Source: Poriferisodalis sp965208925
GTDB lineage: Bacteria > Actinomycetota > Acidimicrobiia > Acidimicrobiales > Poriferisodalaceae
NCBI RefSeq assembly: GCF_965208925.1
Contig: NZ_OZ242364.1
Coordinates: 2,790,001-2,854,000, forward strand
Direction: 5' to 3'
Length of the DNA stretch: 64,000 nt
In this document: piece after piece, positions 17,339 to 24,548 of the stretch
How positions within the stretch are numbered: the first letter of the stretch is position 1
How the letters are laid out: every line of letters starts with the position of its first letter
Notes under the pieces: model-generated
What the model was told of the DNA's origin: nothing
Databases searched by the model: none
Seen by the model: the letters and a program-made list of their open reading frames with translations, nothing else
Position numbers and translations under genes: made by a program

Positions 17339-18225
17339 CCCCCATGCCCTTCTTCGCCCCAGGGGACGATCCGGGGGCGAGCTTCCTGGAACTGCTGCGG
17401 CGTACGGGCAGTGAGCCATTTGCCGGGCTCGCGCAGGCTCCCGCCGCTGAGGGAGGTTTCGGCGCCCTCGAGGGCTCTCACGCCACCACCGTGCTGGCTG
17501 TGCGCAGCTCCGATGGGGTGGTCGTGGCCGGAGACCGGCGGGCCACCAGCGGGAACCTCATCAGTCACCGCGACATGCGCAAGGTCTTCCCTGCCGATTC
17601 CTATTCGGCGGTCGCCATCGCCGGGGCTGCAGGCCCTGCCGTGCAGATGGTTCGCCTCTTCCAGCTGCAGCTCGAGTACTACGAGAAGATCGAAGGCAAG
17701 CCGCTGAGCCTGGAGGGCAAGGCGAACCAGCTGGCCGAGATGCTGCGAGCACACCTGCCCCAGGCGATGCGCGGCCTCCCGGTGGTGCCGATCTTCGCCG
17801 GATTCGACCCCACCGACGGGCGAGGCAGGCTCTTCCAGTACGACGTGACCGGCGGCCGCTACGAGGAGCAGGACTACGCCACGGCCGGCTCGGGCAGCCT
17901 GCACGCGGGAACGGTCCTGAAGCTCGGCTTCCGCGACGACATGGGCGAGCCGGAGGCACTGACGCTCAGCGTGCAGGCGTTGTGGCACGCCGCCGACGAG
18001 GACAGCGCCACCGGCGGTCCCGATCCCGTGCGCGGCATCTACCCGGTGTTGGCGGCCATCGGGAGCGAGGGCTTCCGTCAGCTCAGCGACACCGAGTCAG
18101 GAGCAGTATTCGCTGATCTGGCCGCCGAGCTCTCCGGCGGCGGGAGCGGAGGAGCGGCCCGATTCGATTCGGCCGGCGGCGATCCCAGTCCCGCCGGAGG
18201 CAGCCGCAGCGAGGTGCTGCCATGA
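17335..18225 (+). CDS. prcB: 20S proteasome beta subunit PrcB
   Basis: Catalytic beta subunit (296 residues with propeptide). A propeptide of about 50 residues precedes the mature Thr nucleophile in GSHATTVLAV (Thr51 counting from the GTG). Asp67 (AGDRRAT) and Lys83 (DMRKVF) correspond to Asp17 and Lys33 of the active site. GSGSLHAGTVLKL and DSATGGPDPVRGIYP are conserved later. The GTG overlapping the pup stop is used; an ATG three codons in is possible. ATGA coupling to prcA. Confidence 0.95.
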   Translation: MTPMPFFAPGDDPGASFLELLRRTGSEPFAGLAQAPAAEGGFGALEGSHATTVLAVRSSDGVVVAGDRRATSGNLISHRDMRKVFPADSYSAVAIAGAAGPAVQMVRLFQLQLEYYEKIEGKPLSLEGKANQLAEMLRAHLPQAMRGLPVVPIFAGFDPTDGRGRLFQYDVTGGRYEEQDYATAGSGSLHAGTVLKLGFRDDMGEPEALTLSVQALWHAADEDSATGGPDPVRGIYPVLAAIGSEGFRQLSDTESGAVFADLAAELSGGGSGGAARFDSAGGDPSPAGGSRSEVLP

Positions 18226-18962
18226 GCATGCCCGGGATGTACGTCAGTCCCGAACAGCTCATGCAAGACCGGGCTGACTACGCCCGCAAGGGAATCGCCC
18301 GGGGACGCTCGCTGGTAACGCTGGAATACGGCGGCGGCATCGCCCTGGTAGCAGAGAACGCCAGCGCGACCCTGCGCAAGGTGTCGGAGATCTACGACCG
18401 GATCGCCTTCGGCGGTGTCGGCCGCTACATCGAGTTCGACCAGCTGCGCATCGCTGGTGTCCGCCACGCTGAGCTGAAGGGCTACCAGTACTCACGTTCA
18501 GACGTGGAAGCTCGCAGTCTCGCCAACCAGTACGCGCAGATGCTTGGACAGTTCTTCACCCATGAGCTCAAGCCGCTCGAGGTCGAGATCGTGGTGGTGG
18601 AGGTGGGGATCGGCGACGAGGTCAACCAGCTCTACCGGATCCAGTACGACGGGACCGTCATGGACGAAGAGGCCTACTGCTGCATCGGGGGCGATGCCGA
18701 CGCGGTCCGTGAGCGGGTGGCCGAAGGCTACGACCCTGAACTCGACGCCGCCGCTGCCATCCAGCTGGCTCGTGCGGCGCTCGCTGGGCCCGAGCGTGAG
18801 ATCGCTGCACCGGATCTCGAGGTGGCCTTGCTCGAGTCGAACTTCGAGGAGGCAACCCATCGTCGCCGGTGCTTCCGGCGTCTTCCCGACGAAGAGGTGG
18901 CAGCCGCTCTGGGCGACAGCGCAGATCAGCCCGACGAAAGCTCCGATCAGGAAGATTCCTAG
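18222..18962 (+). CDS. prcA: 20S proteasome alpha subunit PrcA
   Basis: Outer-ring subunit (246 residues) that gates the proteasome. The N-terminal MSMPGMYVSPEQLMQDRADYARKGI contains the gate and the H0 helix; SLVTLEYGGGIALVAEN, KVSEIYDRIAFGGVG and GVRHAELKGYQYSR follow. It lacks a catalytic Thr, as expected. The acidic C-terminal tail (DSADQPDESSDQEDS) is variable in the family. The ATG overlaps the prcB stop. Confidence 0.95.
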   Translation: MSMPGMYVSPEQLMQDRADYARKGIARGRSLVTLEYGGGIALVAENASATLRKVSEIYDRIAFGGVGRYIEFDQLRIAGVRHAELKGYQYSRSDVEARSLANQYAQMLGQFFTHELKPLEVEIVVVEVGIGDEVNQLYRIQYDGTVMDEEAYCCIGGDADAVRERVAEGYDPELDAAAAIQLARAALAGPEREIAAPDLEVALLESNFEEATHRRRCFRRLPDEEVAAALGDSADQPDESSDQEDS

Positions 18963-18974
18963 ATCGGAACTACG

Positions 18975-20342
18975 GTGAGCGCCGTGCAGCGGCGCATCAT
19001 GGGTGTCGAGAACGAGTACGGCGTCACGTGCACGCTGCGAGGGCAACGGCGCCTCAGCCCCGACGAGGTGGCGCGCTACCTGTTCCGCCGGGTGGTGTCG
19101 TGGGGGCGTTCCAGCAACGTGTTCCTGGCGAACGGGGCGCGCCTGTACCTCGATGTCGGCAGCCATCCCGAGTACGCCACGCCGGAATGCGATTCCGTCT
19201 ATGACGTGGTGTGTCACGACCGTGCGGGCGAGCGGATCCTCGAACAGCTCGTCGCCAGCGCCACCGAGCGACTGGCGGAGGAGGCGTTCAACGGCACGAT
19301 CTTTCTGTTCAAGAACAACACCGACTCGGCCGGCAACAGCTACGGGTGCCACGAGAACTACCTGACCAGCCGTGCCGACGACTTCTCGAACTACGCCGAG
19401 GTGCTGATCCCGTTCCTGGTGACCAGGCAGATCTACGCCGGCGCAGGCAAGGTGCTCAACACGGCCAAGGGCGCCCGGTATTGCATCACCCAGCGAGCGG
19501 AGCACATCTGGGAGAGCGTGTCGAGCGCGACCACCCGCAGCCGGCCGATCATCAACACCCGCGACGAGCCACACGCCGATGCAGAGCGCTTCAGGCGCCT
19601 GCACGTCATCGTCGGCGACTCGAACATGAGCGAGTACACATCGTTTCTCAAGATCGGCTCGGCTGCGCTCATGCTGCGCATGCTCGAGGATCCCGCCGTG
19701 GTGCTGCGGGACATGACGCTGGAGAATCCGATCCGGGCGATCCGCGAGATCAGCCACGACATCACCTGCAGACGCAAGGTGCGCTTGGCCAACGGACGTG
19801 AGGTGAGCGCCTTCGACATCCAGTCGGAGTACTTGGAACGGGCCCTGCGCTTTGCCGAGACGAACGACCTCACCGCGGAGGAATCACGTGCGCTGCAGAT
19901 GTGGGAGTACGCCATGACCGCGATCGGCGACGACCCGCTGCAGCTCGACCGCGAGGTGGACTGGGTCATCAAGCACAAGCTGCTCACCAGCTACGCCGAC
20001 CGCGCCGAGGTCGGCTTCGACGACCCGCACATTGCACTGCTGGATCTGCAGTACCACCACGTACATTCGACGCGAGGCGTCTTCTATGTGATGCAGCGGC
20101 GCGGCTTGGTCGAGCGAATCCTCGATGACGCCGATGTGCGTCGGGCGACCGAGGAAGCGCCCCAGACGACGAGAGCCCGGCTGCGTGGGGCATTCGTACG
20201 TGAGGCCAAGGCTCGGCGCCGCGACTACACCGTGGACTGGGTGCATCTGAAGCTCAACGACCAGGCTCAGCGGACCGTCTTGTGCAAGGACCCATTCCGT
20301 TCTCACGACGAGCGTGTCGACAAGCTGATCGAGTCGCTGTGA
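18975..20342 (+). CDS. pafA: Pup-protein ligase PafA
   Basis: Ligase (455 residues) that uses ATP to form the isopeptide bond between the C-terminal Glu of Pup and substrate lysines. The N-terminus RRIMGVENEYGVTCTL has the family Glu in GVENEYG; further blocks are HPEYATPECDSVYD, FKNNTDSAGNSYGCHENY and NTRDEPHADAERFRRLHVI. It lacks the Dop loop. GTG start 12 bases after prcA. This completes the pathway: Pup, ligase, depupylase, unfoldase and core particle all lie within about 7 kb. Confidence 0.95.
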   Translation: MSAVQRRIMGVENEYGVTCTLRGQRRLSPDEVARYLFRRVVSWGRSSNVFLANGARLYLDVGSHPEYATPECDSVYDVVCHDRAGERILEQLVASATERLAEEAFNGTIFLFKNNTDSAGNSYGCHENYLTSRADDFSNYAEVLIPFLVTRQIYAGAGKVLNTAKGARYCITQRAEHIWESVSSATTRSRPIINTRDEPHADAERFRRLHVIVGDSNMSEYTSFLKIGSAALMLRMLEDPAVVLRDMTLENPIRAIREISHDITCRRKVRLANGREVSAFDIQSEYLERALRFAETNDLTAEESRALQMWEYAMTAIGDDPLQLDREVDWVIKHKLLTSYADRAEVGFDDPHIALLDLQYHHVHSTRGVFYVMQRRGLVERILDDADVRRATEEAPQTTRARLRGAFVREAKARRRDYTVDWVHLKLNDQAQRTVLCKDPFRSHDERVDKLIESL

Positions 20343-20392
20343 GGCGCACGGCGGTCCGTTTGCGCCGGCTCCCGGCTGGCTGAAGGCAGCGG

Positions 20393-21436
20393 ATGCCGCG
20401 CTTCGCGCGCCTGCGAGCCACCGAGGTGCGTGATGTCCGGCCGGGCCTGCAGCGCATGACCCTGCACGATGGAAGCACGGCATATGCGCTGACCGATCTG
20501 TGCGGCCTGATCGAGGCCGGCGACGAACTGCTCGTGAACGTCACGGCAGTCGAACTGGGCTTGGGCACCGGCGGAGCCCACGTGGTGCATACCAATCTCA
20601 GTTCGCCGCATGGGGGTGCTCCGAGCGCGGGACGTGTCATGAAGGCTCGCTACCTGGCAGAGCAGCTTCCGGTCGATGCGCATGAGGAAGCTGGCCCACG
20701 CTCAGGCGACGATGAGAACCTCGGCGAACTGCCGTCGTTGGCAGGGGTCCGGGTGGTCCTGTGCGTACTGCACAGCCACGCGCTGGCGCTGGCCGCTGCG
20801 ACCCATGATGTGACCGGCGAGGCACCGGGCTATGTCATGACTGACGGGGGTGCTCTCCCGTTTGTGCTCAGCGATCTCGCTGCTGCGTGTTTGGAGAAAG
20901 GCGCGATCGCGACCGCTGTCAGCGCCGGGCAGGCATTCGGCGCGCCCATGGAAGCGGTCACGGTTGCGGGAGGCGTCGCAGCACTCGCATCGCGGCGCAT
21001 CAACCGGGTGATCGTGTCGTCTGGGCCCGGACATCTCGGCACAGCGAGCCCGCTCGGTTTCTCGGGGTTGGACCTGGCCGGCCACGCCGCCGTGCTGGAT
21101 GGCCTCGGCGCAGCGACGGCTCTGGCTGCGCGGGCGTCATCGGACGACAACCGGGAACGCCACCGAGGTGTCAGCCATCACACCCGGACAGTGGTGGCGC
21201 TGTCGCCGCGGCGCACGGTCGTACCGGTGCCCGCCGGTGCGGCTGCAGCGCCCGGCGATGCCGGTTGGATCACCTCGCTGGGCGAGCGGGCGGTCTGGGA
21301 GGAGCCGGTCGGCGTGGCCGATGCGCTGGTTCGGATGAACCTGCAGGTCACTTCGATGGGTCGCCCGCTGGAACGTGACAGCCAGGCTTGCCGATGGCTT
21401 GGCGCGGCGGCGGCGTGGCTGGCGGCAGAATCGTGA
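20393..21436 (+). CDS. DUF3866 family protein
   Basis: A 347-residue protein of the DUF3866 family, common in actinobacteria and Firmicutes and of unknown function. Recognisable blocks: VVHTNLSS, GRVMKARYLAEQLPVDAHEE, VVLCVLHSHALALA, YVMTDGGALPFVLSDL, TAVSAGQAFGAPMEAV, GPGHLGTASPLGFSGLDL and RHRGVSHHTRTVVAL. The repeated Gly-rich and His segments suggest an enzyme, but no reaction can be assigned. Its position after pafA and its GTGA overlap with the signal peptidase gene place it in the proteasome-Tat neighbourhood. Confidence 0.8.
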   Translation: MPRFARLRATEVRDVRPGLQRMTLHDGSTAYALTDLCGLIEAGDELLVNVTAVELGLGTGGAHVVHTNLSSPHGGAPSAGRVMKARYLAEQLPVDAHEEAGPRSGDDENLGELPSLAGVRVVLCVLHSHALALAAATHDVTGEAPGYVMTDGGALPFVLSDLAAACLEKGAIATAVSAGQAFGAPMEAVTVAGGVAALASRRINRVIVSSGPGHLGTASPLGFSGLDLAGHAAVLDGLGAATALAARASSDDNRERHRGVSHHTRTVVALSPRRTVVPVPAGAAAAPGDAGWITSLGERAVWEEPVGVADALVRMNLQVTSMGRPLERDSQACRWLGAAAAWLAAES

Positions 21437-22119
21437 GTCTGCCCCCTGAGCCGACTGAGCCGGGGCCTGCTGAGCCCGAGCCCAGCGGTCCGGACCCCAA
21501 TAGGCCAGCGGAGCATCTCGGCGAACCGATCGACCCGGATCCTGAGGGCAGCGGGCTTGAGCGCGCACGGCCGCCGCGTATCCGACGGGCCATGAGCCGG
21601 CGCACGCGCGGCCTGCTGTCGTGGGTCTGGGTGCTGCTGGCAGCGGTGACGCTCGCGCTGCTGATGCGGACGTTTCTCATCGCCGCCTTCTACATCCCGT
21701 CCGAGTCGATGGAACCGGTACTCGAGATCGGGGACCGATTGCTGGTCTCGAAGCTCAGCTACCGCATCGGGGATCCCGAACCCGGTGACGTCGTGGTGTT
21801 CCGGACCCCGTCCTCGATGCAGCCGGCGCAGACGGCAGAGCTCATCAAGCGAGTCGTTGCCGTCGGTGGCCAGCAGGTGGAAGCAGTGAACGGCCGGCTC
21901 ATCATCGACGGGTCGCCTGTGGATGAGCATTACCTCTCCGCAGACGTGTACACGCGCGACTTCGGCCCGGTGCTGGTGCCCGCCGGATACGTGTTCGTCA
22001 TGGGGGACAACCGTCGCTCAAGCCAGGACAGCCGTGTCTTCGGCGCCATCCCGGAAAGCGAGATCGTCGGCAGGGCATTTGCGCGCTTCTGGCCGCCGAC
22101 GCGACTCGGCGGCTTGTAG
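21433..22119 (+). CDS. lepB: Signal peptidase I
   Basis: Type I signal peptidase (228 residues) that removes signal peptides of exported proteins at the outer face of the membrane. After a Pro/Glu-rich cytoplasmic N-terminus there is one membrane helix (LLSWVWVLLAAVTLALLMRTFLIAAF). The catalytic Ser follows in YIPSESMEPVLEIGD and the general-base Lys in ELIKRVVAVGG; VFVMGDNRRSSQDSR is also family-typical. GTG start overlaps the DUF3866 stop. An alternative upstream start would extend into that gene. Confidence 0.92.
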   Translation: MSLPPEPTEPGPAEPEPSGPDPNRPAEHLGEPIDPDPEGSGLERARPPRIRRAMSRRTRGLLSWVWVLLAAVTLALLMRTFLIAAFYIPSESMEPVLEIGDRLLVSKLSYRIGDPEPGDVVVFRTPSSMQPAQTAELIKRVVAVGGQQVEAVNGRLIIDGSPVDEHYLSADVYTRDFGPVLVPAGYVFVMGDNRRSSQDSRVFGAIPESEIVGRAFARFWPPTRLGGL

Positions 22120-22265
22120 CTCTCGAGCGCTGTGTTCGGTACCGATCAACCTCAAAGGCCGCGCGGACAGGTGAGCCTTCTCGCTGTCGCACCTGTTGCT
22201 TCCCGCTCATGTTCGCTGCGCTCACGGGCCGCTCGGGCCACGGCTTCGCCTATCGGCTCAGCCTC
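22120..22265. other. Convergent intergenic region, no gene
   Basis: 146 bases between lepB and the convergent GDPD gene. It holds GC-rich repeats of GCTC/GAGC words (around CGCTCATGTTCGCTGCGCTC and GGGCCGCTCGGGCC) that could form hairpins and act as a bidirectional terminator. No T-run is seen and I cannot define a single convincing stem. Confidence 0.4.
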
Positions 22266-23027
22266 TCAGGCGGGCTGTGTTTCGCAGATATCGCCCGCAG
22301 GGGCTGAGCAGTCCGGTGTCTTCGATGATTGGAGGCCTGCAAGCAGGCGGTCGACGTGATCGCCATACAAGCCGTCGAGGCCCATGTCCCGCAGCGCAGT
22401 CGCCAGGCGGGTGTGCTGCACGTCCCAGCCGAAGCACAGACGCTCGAATCGGTGGAAGAGGGCCGCGAGGCCTCCTGTCCAGTCCTTGGCCGGAAGGTTG
22501 ACCGCATCGATACCGGCGGTGGCCATAGCGGCAGCTCGACGCTCCGGGCCCTCCTTCATGCGCCGCACACGAGTCGAATCGACGACGTGGGCACAAGTCC
22601 GCCCGCGCAGGTCGACCAGGACATCCCAGTCGCCGTGGCACAGCCAGAGGCGGTCCTCGGCACTGACGGCGCGGGCGGCAGCGATCACAGCGTCTGCCGC
22701 GGCAGGGTCTTTGAGATCGACCGACAGCTCGAAGTCGGTGCCGCACGCCTGGTACATGTCCACGAGCGTGGGAATGTCGGCACCGATTCGCTCGCGCCTC
22801 ACCGAGCTGAAGGGACGCCGGACGCCGCGGTGCCAGATGACGCCGTCATGGTCGAGCATGGGGTGACCGTCCTGGCTCAGCCAGATGTCGGTCTCGAGGC
22901 CGGTTGCTCCCATGTCCAGGGCCAGGGCGAACGTGTCGAGGGCATTGTCGGCACCGTGCGCTCGCCCGCCGCGGTGCGCGAACGCGATCGGAGGCGTGCG
23001 CAGTGACGGCAATGGCTGAGGGGGCAC
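22266..23027 (-). CDS. Glycerophosphodiester phosphodiesterase (GDPD family)
   Basis: TIM-barrel phosphodiesterase of 253 residues that releases glycerol-3-phosphate from glycerophosphodiesters. Active-site pattern: AHRGGRAHGADNALDTF (HR motif), then LETDIWLSQDGHPMLDHD with the metal-binding Glu-x-Asp and second His. The barrel ends with DGLYGDHVDRLL. GTG start gives VPPQPLPSLRTPPIAFAHRGG; the longer frame upstream is poor coding. No signal peptide, so probably cytoplasmic. Divergent from a small membrane protein only 9 bases away. Confidence 0.85.
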   Translation of the reverse strand: MPPQPLPSLRTPPIAFAHRGGRAHGADNALDTFALALDMGATGLETDIWLSQDGHPMLDHDGVIWHRGVRRPFSSVRRERIGADIPTLVDMYQACGTDFELSVDLKDPAAADAVIAAARAVSAEDRLWLCHGDWDVLVDLRGRTCAHVVDSTRVRRMKEGPERRAAAMATAGIDAVNLPAKDWTGGLAALFHRFERLCFGWDVQHTRLATALRDMGLDGLYGDHVDRLLAGLQSSKTPDCSAPAGDICETQPA

Positions 23028-23036
23028 ACCTCTATC

Positions 23037-23315
23037 GTGCCACTTGTGCCGGCGATATGGCTGCTGCCCATCGTTGCCTTTGGCGTGCTCGCCGCGGTCA
23101 GCATCGTCTTGATCCGGCGGCTGGCGATGGAGCTGCGGGCGACAGCGCAAAGCTTGGCGTCCATCGCAGACGCCGCAGCGGCAGTGCGCGCCGACGTCAT
23201 GCGAGCGCGCGCTGCCATCGACAGCCTCGACGTGCCGTCGCTGCGCCAGGCCACTGCCGAGCGGGTGCTCGGCATGGCGGTGCGGTGGGCCGCTCGCCGG
23301 GTGCTGCCCTTCTGA
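23037..23315 (+). CDS. Small membrane-anchored protein, hypothetical
   Basis: A 92-residue protein with one N-terminal membrane helix (AIWLLPIVAFGVLAAVSIVLI) followed by a long amphipathic helix (ELRATAQSLASIADAAAAVRADVMRARAAID) likely to form a coiled coil. Start could be either of two nearby GTGs. Function unknown. It sits directly upstream of tatA, and small coiled-coil membrane proteins are common there, but no family is recognised. Confidence 0.6.
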   Translation: MPLVPAIWLLPIVAFGVLAAVSIVLIRRLAMELRATAQSLASIADAAAAVRADVMRARAAIDSLDVPSLRQATAERVLGMAVRWAARRVLPF

Positions 23316-23400
23316 TGGGGCAACGATCGCCGCATACGGATCGGCCTGCGCGTAGACGGAGCAGAACCGCCACGCAGGGCCGGGGTTCTACCATCGAGCC

Positions 23401-23706
23401 GTGAGCCTGCAGCCCAACGAGGTGCTGATCATCGTGCTCGTGGCCTTGATCGTGCTCGGCCCCAAACGGCTGCCGGGCGCCATCCGGGGCATCGGTCGCG
23501 CCTTCCGGCAGGTGCGCGACTTCTCGACCACCGTCCGCCAGGAAATGGATGCCACGATCTCGCCGCCGACAGTCGAACCCGCATCGCCGCCCGCCCGCAC
23601 CGACGCTGAAGTACCGGTGGCTGAGCCGGAGGGTGACGACACCCAGAACCGCCAGCCCGATGTCGGCCCGGCTGGCGAGGGCGCGACCAGCGACGGCTCT
23701 GCGTGA
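23401..23706 (+). CDS. tatA: Twin-arginine translocase subunit TatA/TatB
   Basis: A 101-residue Tat component with the standard layout: a short N-terminal membrane helix (NEVLIIVLVALIVLGPKRLPGAI, including the conserved FG/LGP hinge), an amphipathic helix (RGIGRAFRQVRDFSTTVRQEM) and a disordered acidic/proline tail. It exports folded proteins together with TatC. Length and the LGPKRLP hinge fit TatA and TatB about equally. Its stop overlaps the tatC GTG. In mycobacteria tatA-tatC-helY occur in the same order. Confidence 0.85.
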   Translation: MSLQPNEVLIIVLVALIVLGPKRLPGAIRGIGRAFRQVRDFSTTVRQEMDATISPPTVEPASPPARTDAEVPVAEPEGDDTQNRQPDVGPAGEGATSDGSA

Positions 23707-24548
23707 GGCTCCGGTGGCGCCGTCGGCCCCGGCCGGCGGTGATGGGTTTCTGGGATCACGTCGCCGAGCTGCGGAACCGACTCATCTGGAGCATCGTGGC
23801 CATCGGGCTCGGCATGGTCGTCGGGCTCATCGCCTATGACTGGCTGCTGCGCGAGGTATTCCTGCCGCCGTACTGCAATGTGCTGGAGGCCCAGGAGATC
23901 GACCGCCCGTGCAGTTTGGTGATCACCGCGCCGCTGGAGGGATTCCGCACCCGGATCAAGGTGTCGGCGTACCTGGGCGTGGTGCTGGCTATGCCGGTGC
24001 TGCTGTGGCACCTGTGGCGCTTCATCACGCCTGCGCTGGATCGCCGGGAGAAACGGTGGGCGATCCCATTCGTGATTGCGGGCTTCGTGCTGTTCTCGGC
24101 CGGTGCGGTTCTGGCGTACTTCACGTTCGAACGGGCGCTGGACTTCCTGATCGCCGTCAGCGGCGACGCGGTCGACCCGCTGCTCGGGCCCGGTTCCTAC
24201 CTCGGCCTGGTGACATTCATGATGCTGGCCTTCGGCATCGGGTTCGAGTTCCCGATCGTGCTGATCTTCGCCCAGCTCGCCGGCATCGTCGAACCGCGGC
24301 AGCTGAATCGGGCCCGCCGCTATGCGATCGTCGGCATCGTGGCCGGCGCAGCGATCATCACGCCGTCGGGCGACCCGATCACGCTCGCGGCCCTGTCGGT
24401 GCCGCTGTACGTGTTCTACGAGCTGTCGATCCTGGTGGGATACCTGCTTCTTCGACGCCGCAGCGGCGAGCCACCGCTGCGGCGCCGATTCCGCCGGTCG
24501 TCGCCCGACAGCGATCAAGGCGCCGCCCGAGCCGGCCCGACGTCGTGA
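23703..24548 (+). CDS. tatC: Twin-arginine translocase subunit TatC
   Basis: Polytopic receptor (281 residues, six predicted membrane helices) that recognises twin-arginine signal peptides. Landmarks: DHVAELRNRLIWS near the N-terminus, APLEGFRTRIKVSAYLG, LWHLWRFITPALDRREKR, FGIGFEFPIVLIF and AAIITPSGDPITL. GTG start overlaps tatA; an internal ATG (MGFWDHVAEL) is the other plausible start. The stop overlaps the helY GTG. Long Arg-rich C-terminal tail. Confidence 0.93.
   Translation: MRLRWRRRPRPAVMGFWDHVAELRNRLIWSIVAIGLGMVVGLIAYDWLLREVFLPPYCNVLEAQEIDRPCSLVITAPLEGFRTRIKVSAYLGVVLAMPVLLWHLWRFITPALDRREKRWAIPFVIAGFVLFSAGAVLAYFTFERALDFLIAVSGDAVDPLLGPGSYLGLVTFMMLAFGIGFEFPIVLIFAQLAGIVEPRQLNRARRYAIVGIVAGAAIITPSGDPITLAALSVPLYVFYELSILVGYLLLRRRSGEPPLRRRFRRSSPDSDQGAARAGPTS

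Noticed and set aside
15537..17345. A 602-residue minus-strand protein opposite dop, and similar long antisense frames opposite aco, topoisomerase and mpa genes
   Set aside because: High GC content leaves long open frames opposite real genes. None shows family motifs, and the plus-strand genes are unambiguous.
22120..22265. REP-like or mobile repeat element between lepB and GDPD
   Set aside because: GC-rich words recur locally but I find no second copy in the window and no defined inverted repeat.
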